Assembly (NCBI GenBank): GCA_037157565.1
Contig: JAZHRO010000012.1
Location: 56,411,501 to 56,475,500, forward strand
Source: Thalassia testudinum
Lineage: Eukaryota; Streptophyta; Magnoliopsida; Alismatales; Hydrocharitaceae
Reading direction: 5' to 3'
DNA length: 64,000 bases
Shown: positions 1-10,500 of the stretch, piece after piece
How the letters are laid out: the number at the start of each line of letters is the position of its first letter
Numbering within the stretch: position 1 is the stretch's first letter
Notes under the pieces: model-generated
The model's input: the letters and a program-made list of their open reading frames with translations, nothing else
Databases searched by the model: none
What the model was told of the DNA's origin: nothing
Made by a program: the position numbers and the translations under genes

Positions 1-107
1 CAAAATCACTCTCATACTTAATGTTATGTGATTGACAAATCTCAAAAGCATGTCATTAGCATTTTACCCAACATAATATGTGCATTAGCAATTATGGTGC
101 ATCTTTG

Positions 108-333
108 TGGCATTCCAAGGTCCTATCCTAAGCATGCCACCTAGCTACTACTTAATTGACATCGTTAAGCCACCAACCTCAATAGACTTGCCACCAACTA
201 GCTCAAAATACTTAAGCTCATGTTAACTAGTACCATTCGTCCACCCTTGTATTCACTTGGAACTCTCTTAAGTTTTCTATATGGTACTATCTTTTAGGGG
301 GAATTAAGGTCGTTCGGCATTGTGTTGCTTACA
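108..333 (-). repeat. TRIM 3' LTR (226 bp)
   Basis: Direct repeat partner of 517-726. Shared blocks include the segments around 125-150 and 535-560 and the AACTCTCTTAAGTTTT stretch. The polypurine tract adjoins its right edge. Confidence 0.7.
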
Positions 334-516
334 CTCTCCCCCACTTCAGGAAGACAACATCCTTGTTGCCACTAGCCCAAGCTCCTCTCCAGTAGTAGTA
401 GTAACTCCACCTTAAGGATAGTATTTTCCTACTAGTCATCCTTGCTAGTGATGGCTCTAATTCTTGGATAGCCCTTTCCTCCTACTAGAGAAGAATTGTG
501 CTTTGATACCATTTTA

Positions 517-726
517 TGACATTCTGAGATCCCACCCTAAGCACACCACCTAGCTGCTACCTAGTTAAAATCATTGAGCCATAGGTCACAATGGACCTAC
601 CACCAATCAGTCAAAATGCTTAAACCCATGTTAATTAATAACATGCATCCACCCATATATTCCACTTGAAACTCTCTTAAGTTTTCCATATGGTACTATC
701 TTTGGGGGGACATTGAGTTGCTTACA
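517..726 (-). repeat. TRIM 5' LTR (210 bp)
   Basis: Direct repeat partner of 108-333. The tRNA-Met-type primer-binding site sits a few bases inside the element next to its left edge. Confidence 0.7.
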
Positions 727-1199
727 CTGAACCTAACAGAATATGAATGCTAAGCGGTTGAGGATGGCTCCCAGCTTGTTGAAATGCTATCAGGGAATAA
801 CATTACTCAAATAAAACATATATGGGTAATGTGGACCAAATCAGATATTAGCTCATATTACACTTTTTAGGAGAGTGACAAGTAGCCCACTTTAAGGGAG
901 AGGAGCAACTCCCTCGTTGGATCCTAGATTCATATTGTTAAAGACAACAATCCCCAGGTGATGACTAGATGTTGGCTACGACAGGAATGCCTATCTTCCA
1001 AAAAAAACCTCTTCAAATATAGCACTAAGATCCATTGAACAATGGATGTTAAATAATGTAAGACCTTGTCAAATGAGTAATTGCAAGCTAATGGAGTAAT
1101 CCAAATTCCACTCTAGATTAATTCAAGTTCCTTACCGACCACTTGCCATTCCTTTTAGTTTGCATACTCTTATGGGAGTTATCCAATTCAGAAGATTAC
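727..1199. other. non-coding, nothing recognised
   Basis: No open frame, tRNA or terminal repeat is visible. The last part may be the decayed 5' section of the LINE that becomes recognisable from about 1200. It lies within intron 3 of the LAF3-like gene. Confidence 0.4.
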
Positions 1200-2327
1200 G
1201 TGAATTGGATAAGCTAGAAGATGATACAAAACAAAGTAGTAGATGTTTTAAAGATGATGAAAATTAAGAGAATTGTTGAACTTGATGATATTCCTATAGA
1301 TATTTGGAGAGTGATGCGAGAAAAGGGTATAACTTGGCTCACAAAATTATTTAATGCTATTTGAAAGGGCAAGAGAATGCCAGAGGAATGGAAGAAAGGT
1401 TTTATAATACCTTCATACAAGAACAAAGAAGATATATAAAATTAAACTATTTCAACTATAAAGGTATAAAATTGATTAGTCATATGATATAACTTTGAGA
1501 GAGAATAATTAAATGAAGGCTGAGACAAGTCTCCATAGTAACTGAAAACTGGTTTGGATTTATGCCAGACCGATCTACTATTAAGGCAATACATCTCCTA
1601 AGGCATATGATGAAGATCTACAAAGCCAAGCAAAAGGATTTACATATGACTTTTATTGATTTGGAGAAAGCCTGTGACTCTGTCCCAAGAGATATCTTAT
1701 GGAGAATTTTGGCGAAAAAACAGATACCAATTCTATATATCAACCTCATAAAGGATATGTACTATTGAGTTACAGCTTGTGTATAGACTAAAGGTGGATT
1801 AATGAACTACGTTGATATCACCATTGATCGACATCAAGAATCACCTTCAAGCCCTTACCACTTTACCATAAGCATGGATGAGTTGACAGAATATATTCAA
1901 GTTGAGGTACCATAGTGTATACTTTTTGCTGATGACATTATAATGGTTCATGAGACAAGAGATAGAGTAAATAAAAAACTTGAGTTTTTAAGAGAAGCCC
2001 TGGAAGCTAAAGGCTTACACCTAAGTAGGACAAAAACTGAATATACAGGATGTAAGTTTAGTAATAGAGGGAACAATGAAGAAATAGATATAAAAATTGA
2101 AAAATAGTATATTCCAATGAAAGATGTCTTTAAATACTTGGGATCTTTTTTTCAACAAGATGGTGAAATTGATGGAGATATTACACATTGAATTAATATA
2201 GGATAGTTAAAATGGAGGAGAGCATCTAGTGTTCTATGTAATAAAAGGGCTCCTTTAAAAGTTACAAGTACTATCGAGCAGCTTTAAAACCTGCCACTCT
2301 GTATAGTTTTGAATGCTGGCCATCAAC
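1200..2327 (+). pseudogene. RTE-type LINE reverse transcriptase, 5' piece
   Basis: Broken frames on the plus strand translate to consecutive blocks of a plant RTE-like LINE reverse transcriptase. They include a WLTKLFNAI and RMPEEWKKG block (about 1330-1400), a GFMPDRSTIKAIHLLR block followed by FIDLEKACDSVPRDILW (1555-1730), the catalytic FADD box as LFADDIIMVHE (about 1925-1960), and KYLGS and LYSFECW (about 2135-2320). Many stops and frameshifts make it non-functional. The reading resumes at 3804 after a Mutator-like insertion and again at 6434 after a second insertion. All three pieces are therefore one original LINE lying in intron 3 of the LAF3-like gene. Confidence 0.85.
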
Positions 2328-3803
2328 CATTATTCTGAATGCCCAAAACGTACCTATGGCATGCCCACAAAATGACCTTTTTCTGGCATAGGGTAATAGC
2401 GACACACATGTATTGTTGAAATGCAGGAGTGTCAACAATATTTTGCCAAATATGGATAATATGTCGATAAGTTTGAAGAAATGGGTGACATTAGGTATAA
2501 TTCTTAAATTGTTACCATATTTTAAAGTCAATATAGGTCTCAATAACTAGTTTCTACCCATTACTATAATTGTAAATGATTTAATTTTAACGACATGTCG
2601 TCGGCATGTCATCCTAATAGCTATTTTTGAGGTTATACCATATCAACATCAATATAATGTCGAAGCACAAGGACTTCGACAACATATTATTGAAATTTCA
2701 CCGAAATGTTGATAAGTAACGAAATGCACTCGGCATTTTGATTTATTGTTGCTACTTCTCACTCTTAATTCTTCAATTCTTCTCTACTACTGCCACTATT
2801 GCTCGCACTACTACTGTGATTCCATTCTTATTCGAATCAAATCTCTGCCGTTGCCGCTCCCTCTCATCTCATTGCATCTTTCCACTAACTCTCTTGAAGT
2901 TCGATTCCACACTTATCTATAATTATATAGTAGATCTACATACTAGACTTTAGATCTACTATTATTATAAACATATAAATCTAATCACAAGTTAGAATTA
3001 AGGAAACATTTGTTTAATTCCTAAACATAAAATCCTAAGTTTATGTTAGCATTAGATAATAAAATAAAGAACTTGCATCCATCTATAAGAGAATAAAACC
3101 TAAAAATTACAAACATTAAGAACTTGTTTACTTCATGAATTAATCATCATTTATTTCAAGGATAACATCCAACCTTAAAACCAATGGTCCCATGTTTAGA
3201 GGTGACAACCTATATTTTTCATACGTAAATATAATACAACTAAATTTAAATGCAACTCATAAGGGAAGGCATAAATAAAAATATTCAACAAAACATATAA
3301 AGTTATGTTAATCTCGACCTACTCAATTGATTAATCAGCATAGTGAAAGACTTCAAATTAATCATAAGATAAATTAATTTAAGAACAATTTGTTAGATAT
3401 TTAAGTTTCAATTTTTAAATTTTTATTTTAGTTTATTGAAAACTGTATGTTTAAATCTTTTATCTTTGCATGACTTAATTCAATCCACACAGCAATTATT
3501 CGATATTTAATTCTTGAACTTGAACATGGTATAGTAGACTACATGTTGTATATAAATATTAAGATATAACATTATTATTCTTACATAAAAATGTTTAAGC
3601 TTGTGATTTTCTTAAAATTCTAATCATTTTGACTACTTTTGCCATTTTTGTCAACATAAGTCGACAAGCCCTCAACATGCCTCCAAAATAAATTATTTTC
3701 AGGGCATCGAAATCATCAAAATACAGGCATTTCCACGACGTGCCCTCAGCGTGCCTCCGCAATGCATACTTAGAAATTTATCGAAATCGACATTTAAAAT
3801 CTT
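2328..3803. mobile_element. Mutator-like non-autonomous element, copy 1
   Basis: A 1476-bp insertion cuts the LINE exactly between ECWPS and the next residues. It is flanked by a perfect 9-bp duplication GCCATCAAC (2319-2327 and 3804-3812), the length typical of Mutator-like elements. Its right end, read inward, starts AAGATTTTAAATGTCG. The left end carries a weaker version around CTGAATGCC. The same terminal sequence and sub-terminal GGCATGCC-type blocks recur in the element at 15690-16185, so both belong to one family. No transposase frame is seen; the longest open frames are short and unrecognised, so it is non-autonomous. Confidence 0.75.
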
Positions 3804-3812
3804 GCCATCAAC

Positions 3813-4040
3813 AATTGGCATATGCAAAAGATGTTTGTAGAAAAAATGAAGATGTTAAGATGAATATATGATCATACAAGGATCGTATTTCAAATAAGAT
3901 TATTTGAGAAAAAGTTGGAGTGGCACCAATAGAGGATAAAATGAAACGTCTAAGGTGGTTTAGAAATTTGCAGAGAAGGCCATTAAATGCTTCAGTCAGG
4001 AGATGCGATAAGTTGAGGGTCAAGGAAAACCAAAGAAGTG
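3813..4040 (+). pseudogene. RTE-type LINE, C-terminal piece
   Basis: This continues the LINE broken at 2327. Frames read as REKVGVAPIEDKM then RLRWF and RRPLNASVRRCDKL, the standard end of plant RTE-like LINE ORFs (about 3890-4020). It is interrupted again at about 4040 by a minus-strand poly(A)-tailed element. The sequence 4018-4040 is repeated, imperfectly, at 6434-6452 as that insertion's target duplication. Confidence 0.8.
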
Positions 4041-4485
4041 TTTTTTTTTAAGAAAATAGGAAGGCTACGATTTTAGCCATCCAGATTCAATAAAACTTAA
4101 AGTCAGAGATAAATACAAGCAACAAAGGACTCACCCACTTACCTACAGGACTCACCCACTCCCAGATCAAAAAGCAACGTCCAACACGGGACACATTACA
4201 AGGCAAACACCCACCAGGATATCACTTTCAAGTAGAAAACCCAATAAGACTCCTCACATCAAAAACCAATCCTGACACCTAGAAGAAATTACACAACAAA
4301 TAGAGACAGTCATTTTACAGAAGTTTCCTCACTCTCCCTTAGCTTCTAAGCGTGCAATTGCTACTTCTTAGTGCTTTAAACCAGCCTCCATTTTTGGAAA
4401 CTCAGCTTCCGTAAGCGAATGCTACATAAAGATTGTCAACTTGTCGCAAATGTACAATCGGAAGCCTCTCTATCACCCACTTCAT

Positions 4486-6022
4486 CTAGCACATTTCAAT
4501 CAAAACTGAACCACTACTAGCCTCAACCACAACTAATGATGCAATCAAGAGAACATTTGTAAGAGGACCCATATCTTCCTCCAACACAAGAGGAAAACCG
4601 AAGCACTTTCGAGCCTCTTTTCGTTGAACAAACGTAGAGATTGATATGCCCACGGTTAGATCTAAATCAATATCAAGAATCTTATCTTCTGTTGAAAACG
4701 AGCCATGTTCAACATAGACACCTCTAGCACCACCGTAGGGAAGATCTCGATCGCTAACCACCCCATTATCTGAGCTTACAAATAAATGGCGATCAAAATC
4801 AAACGAGACATCCCCAACAAAATCTACAATATTGTTGTCATGTAATTGAAGTATGTCAACCTCATCCTTCGCACCATCCAAAAAAGCCCCTTGATCCACG
4901 ATCCCAGCAGGACTCCATTGGAGATCCTTTTTGCCATTAATATCCTTTACAAAAAACCCACTATCAGAAATATCCACAAACACTGATTTTTTGCACCACT
5001 ATCAAATATACCAGCAACCACACACTAATTTCTCGTACCAACCCCAACCAATTCACTCTCAAATTGAAAACTTGAATGCCCACAAAATTAGGAGATTACC
5101 TGGGATTGTGTTTACCATTTTCGAAATTTGAAAAAAGTGGGAATTGGCCCTCAGTTATCAGCCTCCATTTCTGCTACACAAGCTTCTCCTGTGACCTCGT
5201 CGGACCACCACCGCTCACCACCTCCACAAAAGATCTACTCTTCAAACAAACCCCATTATCATCAACATACTCAATAACAAATGAAGAGCCTCCAAGCCTT
5301 AGAACCACCTCCTATGACTTTTCTCGGTCACCAAGACTCTCACCAATCACCTCAACACATGATAAATGACCCTCTTCCAAACCAATTCTAACGCACCTTT
5401 TAATCCTTGCGAAACTAGCATACAGATCACGTACAACCTCCAAGGTGCATAACCTCAAAGGCATGCCCCATATCCGAGTTTTAAGATCCATCCTCATAGG
5501 GGGCTTGACACCTAAAAGCTCCTTCATGAACTGAGGGTGACCTCCAAACGAGAGTAGCATCACCCACCGCCAACTCATTGCCCTTCAACCTTGCGAGATC
5601 CTCCACACCAAGGTCAAAAAAAAGAATCAAATTCTTCGTCAAAGAAGCGACCTACCAACCTTTGGACAAAAGACCACTACCAAATAGAGCAATCTTCACA
5701 CTATCGAGGGAAAAACAATCCCACAAAACATCCCCCACCAACAAGAAAGATGAAGCAGAGTCAATAAGCTCACCAAAGGGGACCATGGCACCTCAACCTC
5801 CAAACAAGGATGACAAAATGGTGTCTAGAATGATGATACCCAAACCATCTTCCTTGTGCACAAAACAACCTTCTTCCTACATGAATCACGTTTACAACCT
5901 ACCCCTCTGCAAGCCAAAACACACCACTGGATCTCTATAGGTGAGCGTGACATGGCGACGCATCCTACATCTATAGCAGACAATCTCTTGGCAAACTTTT
6001 TTTTATGGTAGAAGGGCCCCAA
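4486..6022 (-). pseudogene. LINE ORF1 (gag-like, DUF4283-type) remnant
   Basis: Successive minus-strand frames (5825-6022, 5312-5578, 4486-4983) form one broken ORF1. The block RIWGMPLRLCTLEVVRDL (about 5420-5480) matches the W-x-x-GLPLHLW core of the DUF4283 RNA-binding domain found in ORF1 of plant L1 LINEs. The upstream frame contains KKFAKRL, like the FAEVV start of this domain. The 165-residue frame 4486-4983 is an acidic, Asp/Val-rich linker of unknown role. Stops and shifts separate the pieces, so no protein is expected. Confidence 0.55.
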
Positions 6023-6129
6023 GAACGCCCTTCCCCTACCCTACCTCCACCTATAGGTCACCAACCATCCCCCATTGATTAGTTATTATTCTTGGTCCAA
6101 AATGTAATTTTTGAATTTAATTGTTTGAG

Positions 6130-6144
6130 AATATTATCTAAAAA
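6130..6144. repeat. SINE target-site duplication, left
   Basis: AATATTATCTAAAAA occurs here and again at 6392-6406, a perfect 15-bp direct repeat around the SINE. Confidence 0.8.
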
Positions 6145-6391
6145 GAAATCGAGGTTAATAGGGCAGCATAGTTGGTGCCGCCCGTCCCCATAAAGTCCTC
6201 CCTGTGCGGGGTGCCAAGTTCGAATCCCCCGGACAAGCCCATACGTGCATAGGCTTGTGGTGGCGTGTGGTGACAGTCTATGTCCACCCATCCCTGACTC
6301 GATGCTGGAGAGTGGCCATGGCTGTGAATTTGATCATGGAGGTGCTCCGTGGCAAGCGAAAAATTCAGGGACCCTTTTGCCTTTCAAAAAT
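6145..6391 (+). mobile_element. tRNA-derived SINE
   Basis: A 247-bp insertion is flanked by a perfect 15-bp duplication. It carries a box A-like segment (GCATAGTTGGTGCC, about 6165-6178) and a clear box B (AGTTCGAATCC, about 6218-6228), spaced as in an internal RNA polymerase III promoter of tRNA origin. A non-tRNA 3' part ends in a short TTTGCC..TTTCAAAAA run. It has no coding capacity and would be mobilised by LINE enzymes. It sits near the 5' end of the minus-strand ORF1-only element, so it arrived after it. Confidence 0.8.
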
Positions 6392-6433
6392 AATATTATC
6401 TAAAAATCGATGCAACACGAGGACTTCCTAGGA

Positions 6434-6590
6434 GGTCAAGACCAAAAAGGTGTTGTAACGAAACTATTAAATATGACCTCAATTACTTCAATTTAAGTTC
6501 AGAAATAACTTTAAATAGATTTAAGTGGAGGTAAAGAATCCATATAGTCAACCCCACTTAGTGTAGAAGAAGGCTTAGTTGTTGTTGCAC
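6434..6590 (+). mobile_element. RTE-type LINE 3' end
   Basis: The third piece of the LINE that begins near 1200. It ends with the family's characteristic 3' terminus, AAGGCTTAGTTGTTGTTG (about 6570-6587), a short (TTG)n tail. The piece begins with the right-hand copy of the target duplication of the ORF1-only insertion. Confidence 0.7.
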
Positions 6591-7427
6591 TCTTTGATGC
6601 TTCTTCTAGTTATAGCCAACTAGCTTTAACTCATTCTTTCTATACCCAATTAAAATGTTGAGATGGTAACTTAGAGCTGCCCCAAAACTGCAAGACCCTT
6701 AAAAATGGTGTAAGGTATTTTCAATTGTTGAACTCTTTGTAGCAACTAATTATGATTTGTTTTTTTGAGAGGGCTCATCACGATTTGTTAAGTCCTCTTG
6801 TGAAAAAGTACTTAGTAGTTGTGACATGTTCGTCCCATCTTATCTTGTAGACTTGATTTATTGCCTTGTTATTAATTTTCTAGTAGTTGGTAAAACTTTT
6901 TGAAGAGATTAGTAGCCGGTAATGTCTATCTCTACTTGCACTTTATCTGTTGTGCCTTGTTTTATTTATGTGCAGGCCCATGTTAAATGTATTCCATAAA
7001 ATAAATTACAGGATTACCCCTAAGAAAGTCAATTAGGGTTGCAGGTCCCGGGGCATGAATATGAATGCAAAACACCTCTCATAATGAGAAAGTCTATGGG
7101 AATACACATCGCCCCTTTCAATTTTACTCTGCAAAAACATGTGTCATTTATCACTGAACCCATAGGCCAAAACTAGTAGTTGCATTAAATGGGATTTAAG
7201 ATGCCACCACAAAATTCTGCATCTAAGTAGAATTCAATAAATGGAAAGAACGATAGGAACCAATCTGCAGTTAACAAATCAAGGAAACTGACATTCTATA
7301 TGGTCCAATTTAAGCATGTCAGGATTTTCACATGGAAAGTGTCAATGAACTCAACTAAATTCCACATTATTATTTCATGGTCTGTCAAAACTAAATACAT
7401 AGAAAGACTAATTATGTGCATGTGAAC
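6591..7427. other. intron 3 sequence, nothing recognised
   Basis: AT-rich DNA without coding frames. It was searched on the minus strand for the next LAF3-like exon (expected to encode a Trp/Gly-rich GGGW-type block) and none was seen. It is taken as intron. Confidence 0.5.
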
Positions 7428-7500
7428 CTGATGCAGCCTCTTTAACCATTGTACGGAACTCCTCTCGACTTCTCACATCATGAAGTTCCACTTGTGACAT
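7428..7500 (-). CDS. LAF3: LAF3-like exon 3
   Basis: 73-bp exon reading MSQVELHDVRSREEFRTMV then KEAAS. The acceptor is GAGCAATCAG before ATGTCA and the donor is CATCAG followed by GTTCAC. Known LAF3 proteins continue GGLQ with M-x-QVELRGV, and exon 2 ends in GGLQ, so the junction is exact. It ends in phase 1. Exon 4 is not found in the window. Confidence 0.85.
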
Positions 7501-10500
7501 CTGATTGCTCATCAGAAATTCCAAATCAATCAGTCTAAGGTATCTATTTTGTATCAAGAAAAAAATGTTACAAAAAAACTCAAATAAACTGCTATACATG
7601 GACATTTTAGAGTAGTGTGTTTTTTTTTCATGTTATTTTTACATACTTGGGCATCTATGTAATTTCTCCCTAATGCATCCCTATATACAGATTACAGATG
7701 AGTGTTTTTTCCCACAAGACAATTCCCTTTCTCAACATGGTAGCCGAGTGGCTCCCCATATATCATGATTTGATATCCCACCTATTAGAGAAAATGAAGC
7801 TTCTTATTCAAAATGAAAATCCTAGCCTCTCTTCTATAGAGAGAAGGTATGAAGAAATTTCATACAAGTCCACTAAGAAAATAAAATAACACGAGATACC
7901 AAAAAATAACATGAAACTAGGACTCAAACACCACCAAATAGTTCAAGTTTAATCACCACCTTCAATTCATCATTCTTCAACTTTGGTCTTTGTGTTTCTC
8001 ATAGCAAATGCACCTATGTATATTGTAGAAGCCAGATACCGTAGCAATATCATAGCTTGCTACTTATAGCAGTACCATAGCAGGAATGTTATAGCAATAA
8101 AATAGCAAATAATCTAAAGAGCTCTACCAAGTATTCTCTCTCTTGACCTCATAGAGCTACATTATAGTGGCCAATGTCAAAAACTTCATTCGTGGCTCTA
8201 TGACGAGATCTACTACCATAAGTGCTCGTCAGATTCAGGGTACCAACTTTTTTCTATGATCTAATTCCATTTAATGGTTTGTGGGACTGCACAAGAAGTA
8301 TAAGATATGTCAAGGTGGAAAAGATGGGTGTAGAACTCTGTTATGTATGTATTCTCACTGGAGTAATCATTCATCAAGCAGTTGAGCTAGCTGCAAGCCT
8401 CCTGGGATGAACAGGTGTCCTCGGCAATTGAAGACCGAGAGGATTCATATGATACACCTGTTTTTTTTCTAAAGCCATATAATACACCTGTTCAGCTTAC
8501 TATTTATAGAGAAAAGTATGATATGCTTGGAATTCAGTCTCAGGGAAACTCCATTGCCACATCTCAGTCCACCACTTTAACTGGAGCCTTAGTTGTAAAG
8601 CATGTATCCCAGACAAGTCTCCACTAGTACTCTTACTTCCAAGTGGATTCAGATTCTTACACTTCCTCTCAAATTAATAGTAATGGCTCCTTGTTTGAGT
8701 CATTACAAAAATTTGCAAATCCATTTGATGTACATTTGGCTAATGGTTCTATGCCTGATTCTCTTTCTCACTATTTATCTCTTATAGATGTTTCAGACGC
8801 TCTTAAATTTGCATTTAGTTTACTTCCTATTAGTTAAATAACTAGATCATTGATTTTTTTCTTGAAAGAATTATTATCAAGCATAACTAGATCCTTGAAT
8901 TGTGGAGCAATCTTTTACGAATCTTTCTCATTTAGACAGGATCCCCCAACAATAAAGCATATTAGTGGAGAATTTGAGCATGATGGATTCTACTACCTTA
9001 ATCTACCATGGCATACACCTGCATCCTCTGACACAGTCTGCACCACCCTGCCACAGTGGCATCTTTAGTTGGCCCAGCATCTTAGCTCTTCAACATCAGT
9101 TTCTAGACATTTCATCTACTAAGTCTTTTCAATATAAGGCCTATCAACTTGGCAGGTATCATAGGTCTTCTTTTCATTCTAGGGCGAATAAGAGGGAATT
9201 TGTTCCCTTCGCTTTGATCCATGCAAATTTGTAGGGTTCACTTTGAATAAAGAGTACCGGAAGTTTTAATCATTTTCTTGTTTTGGTTGATGATTGTACC
9301 TAAATGTCATGGTTTTATATACTTAAGAAAAATACTAAAACTCCTATACTCATTAAAAGATTCTTTCTAGAAATACAAACTTTTTCTACTTCATTACATG
9401 TTTTCTGAAGTGACAATGAGCTTGAGTTCGTTAATAACTTATCAGCCTTCTTTTGTTCCTTGAGCATGTTACATCAAACTTCTTGAGTCAACTTCTCAAT
9501 TGAACCTATCGGGAAAAAAAAAGGGAGTATTTCTCAATTATGGTGTTGGAGAACATAATTGCATCAGTTGATGTAGCACACAATGTTACAGTAGGAAAAA
9601 ATGAAGGACTTGGTTTATTCTCAAATCCTACCTCTCTTTATATAGAGAGAGAGGTGGGTGCAAATTACAGGACAATCCCATGAAGAAAAGAAAAACAACA
9701 CACTACCAATAAAATAAAAGACTAACAGGGCTCGATAACACTCCCCCTCAAGCTAGAGCATAGATATCGATCATGCTCGGCTTGGACACACATATATCAA
9801 AGGACGATCTAGCCAATGGCTTGGTGAAGATGTCGACAATCGGAGCTTCTGACGCAACTTGAGAGGTGAAGACAAATCCCTTTCAAATCAAATCTCTGGT
9901 GTAGTGACAATATACCTCCACATGTTTGGTACGTTAATGAAACATGGAGTTATTGGCAATATAAGTGGCAGTCCAGTTGTCACGCTGCAGCTCCATGGGT
10001 CCATCAATCTGTATATGTAGATCAATCAACAGGGATCTCAACTCTGCAAATGTTTGAGCCATGGCACGATACTCAAGCTCAGCACTGGATCTGGGCATAG
10101 CAATCTACTTCTTACTTTTCCAAGTCACCAGGTTTCCTACAACATAAGTACAAAAGCCTGTAGTAGACTTCCTGTCATCATGACTGCCTGCATAATCTAC
10201 ATCAGAATATCCAACTACCGTCATAAATGTCCCTATAGTGAAGAGAAAACCGTGTCCTGGTGCTCTCTTCAAGTACCTGAGCACCATCATAGTTACATCC
10301 TGGTGCTATCTAGTAGGCTTCTCCATAAACTGACTCAACTTTCCTCCTACAAAGGAAATATCAAGCTCGATAATCTTCAGGTATAATAGCTGCTCCACAA
10401 GCTTCAATATTGCCTGCTATCAACTGGCTCTACATCACTGTTATATTATTGTGCTTTAGGATCCATGGGAATGTTTACTGGTTTGTCTCCCAGCATACCT

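Larger units (their letters stand above)
108..726 (-). mobile_element. TRIM (miniature LTR retrotransposon)
   Basis: Two diverged direct repeats, 108-333 and 517-726, flank only 183 bp. Read on the minus strand, each repeat starts TGTAAGCAAC. The 183-bp interior carries a primer-binding site TGGTATCAAAGC (plus positions about 501-512), complementary to initiator tRNA-Met as in most plant Copia and TRIM elements. At the other end is a polypurine tract, GTGGGGGAGAG (about 334-346), touching the 3' LTR. LTR, PBS, PPT and LTR with no coding space is the definition of a TRIM. Total length is 619 bp. The flanking 5-mers (CTTTG and CTGAA) do not match well, so the insertion is old or the ends are off by a few bases. 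It lies in intron 3 of the LAF3-like gene. Confidence 0.75.
4041..6433 (-). mobile_element. ORF1-only LINE-like retroelement
   Basis: A minus-strand insertion starts with a T run (4041-4050, its poly(A) tail) and is bounded by similar ~20-bp flanks, GGTCAAGGAAAACC.. at 4018-4040 and GGTCAAGACC.. at 6434-6452. This is the long imperfect target duplication expected of LINE mobilisation. Inside are only ORF1-type frames (see 4486-6022) and a SINE. No endonuclease or reverse transcriptase is seen between ORF1 and the tail. Without the SINE the body is about 2.1 kb. It is either an internally deleted L1-like LINE or a family that carries ORF1 alone. Confidence 0.6.
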
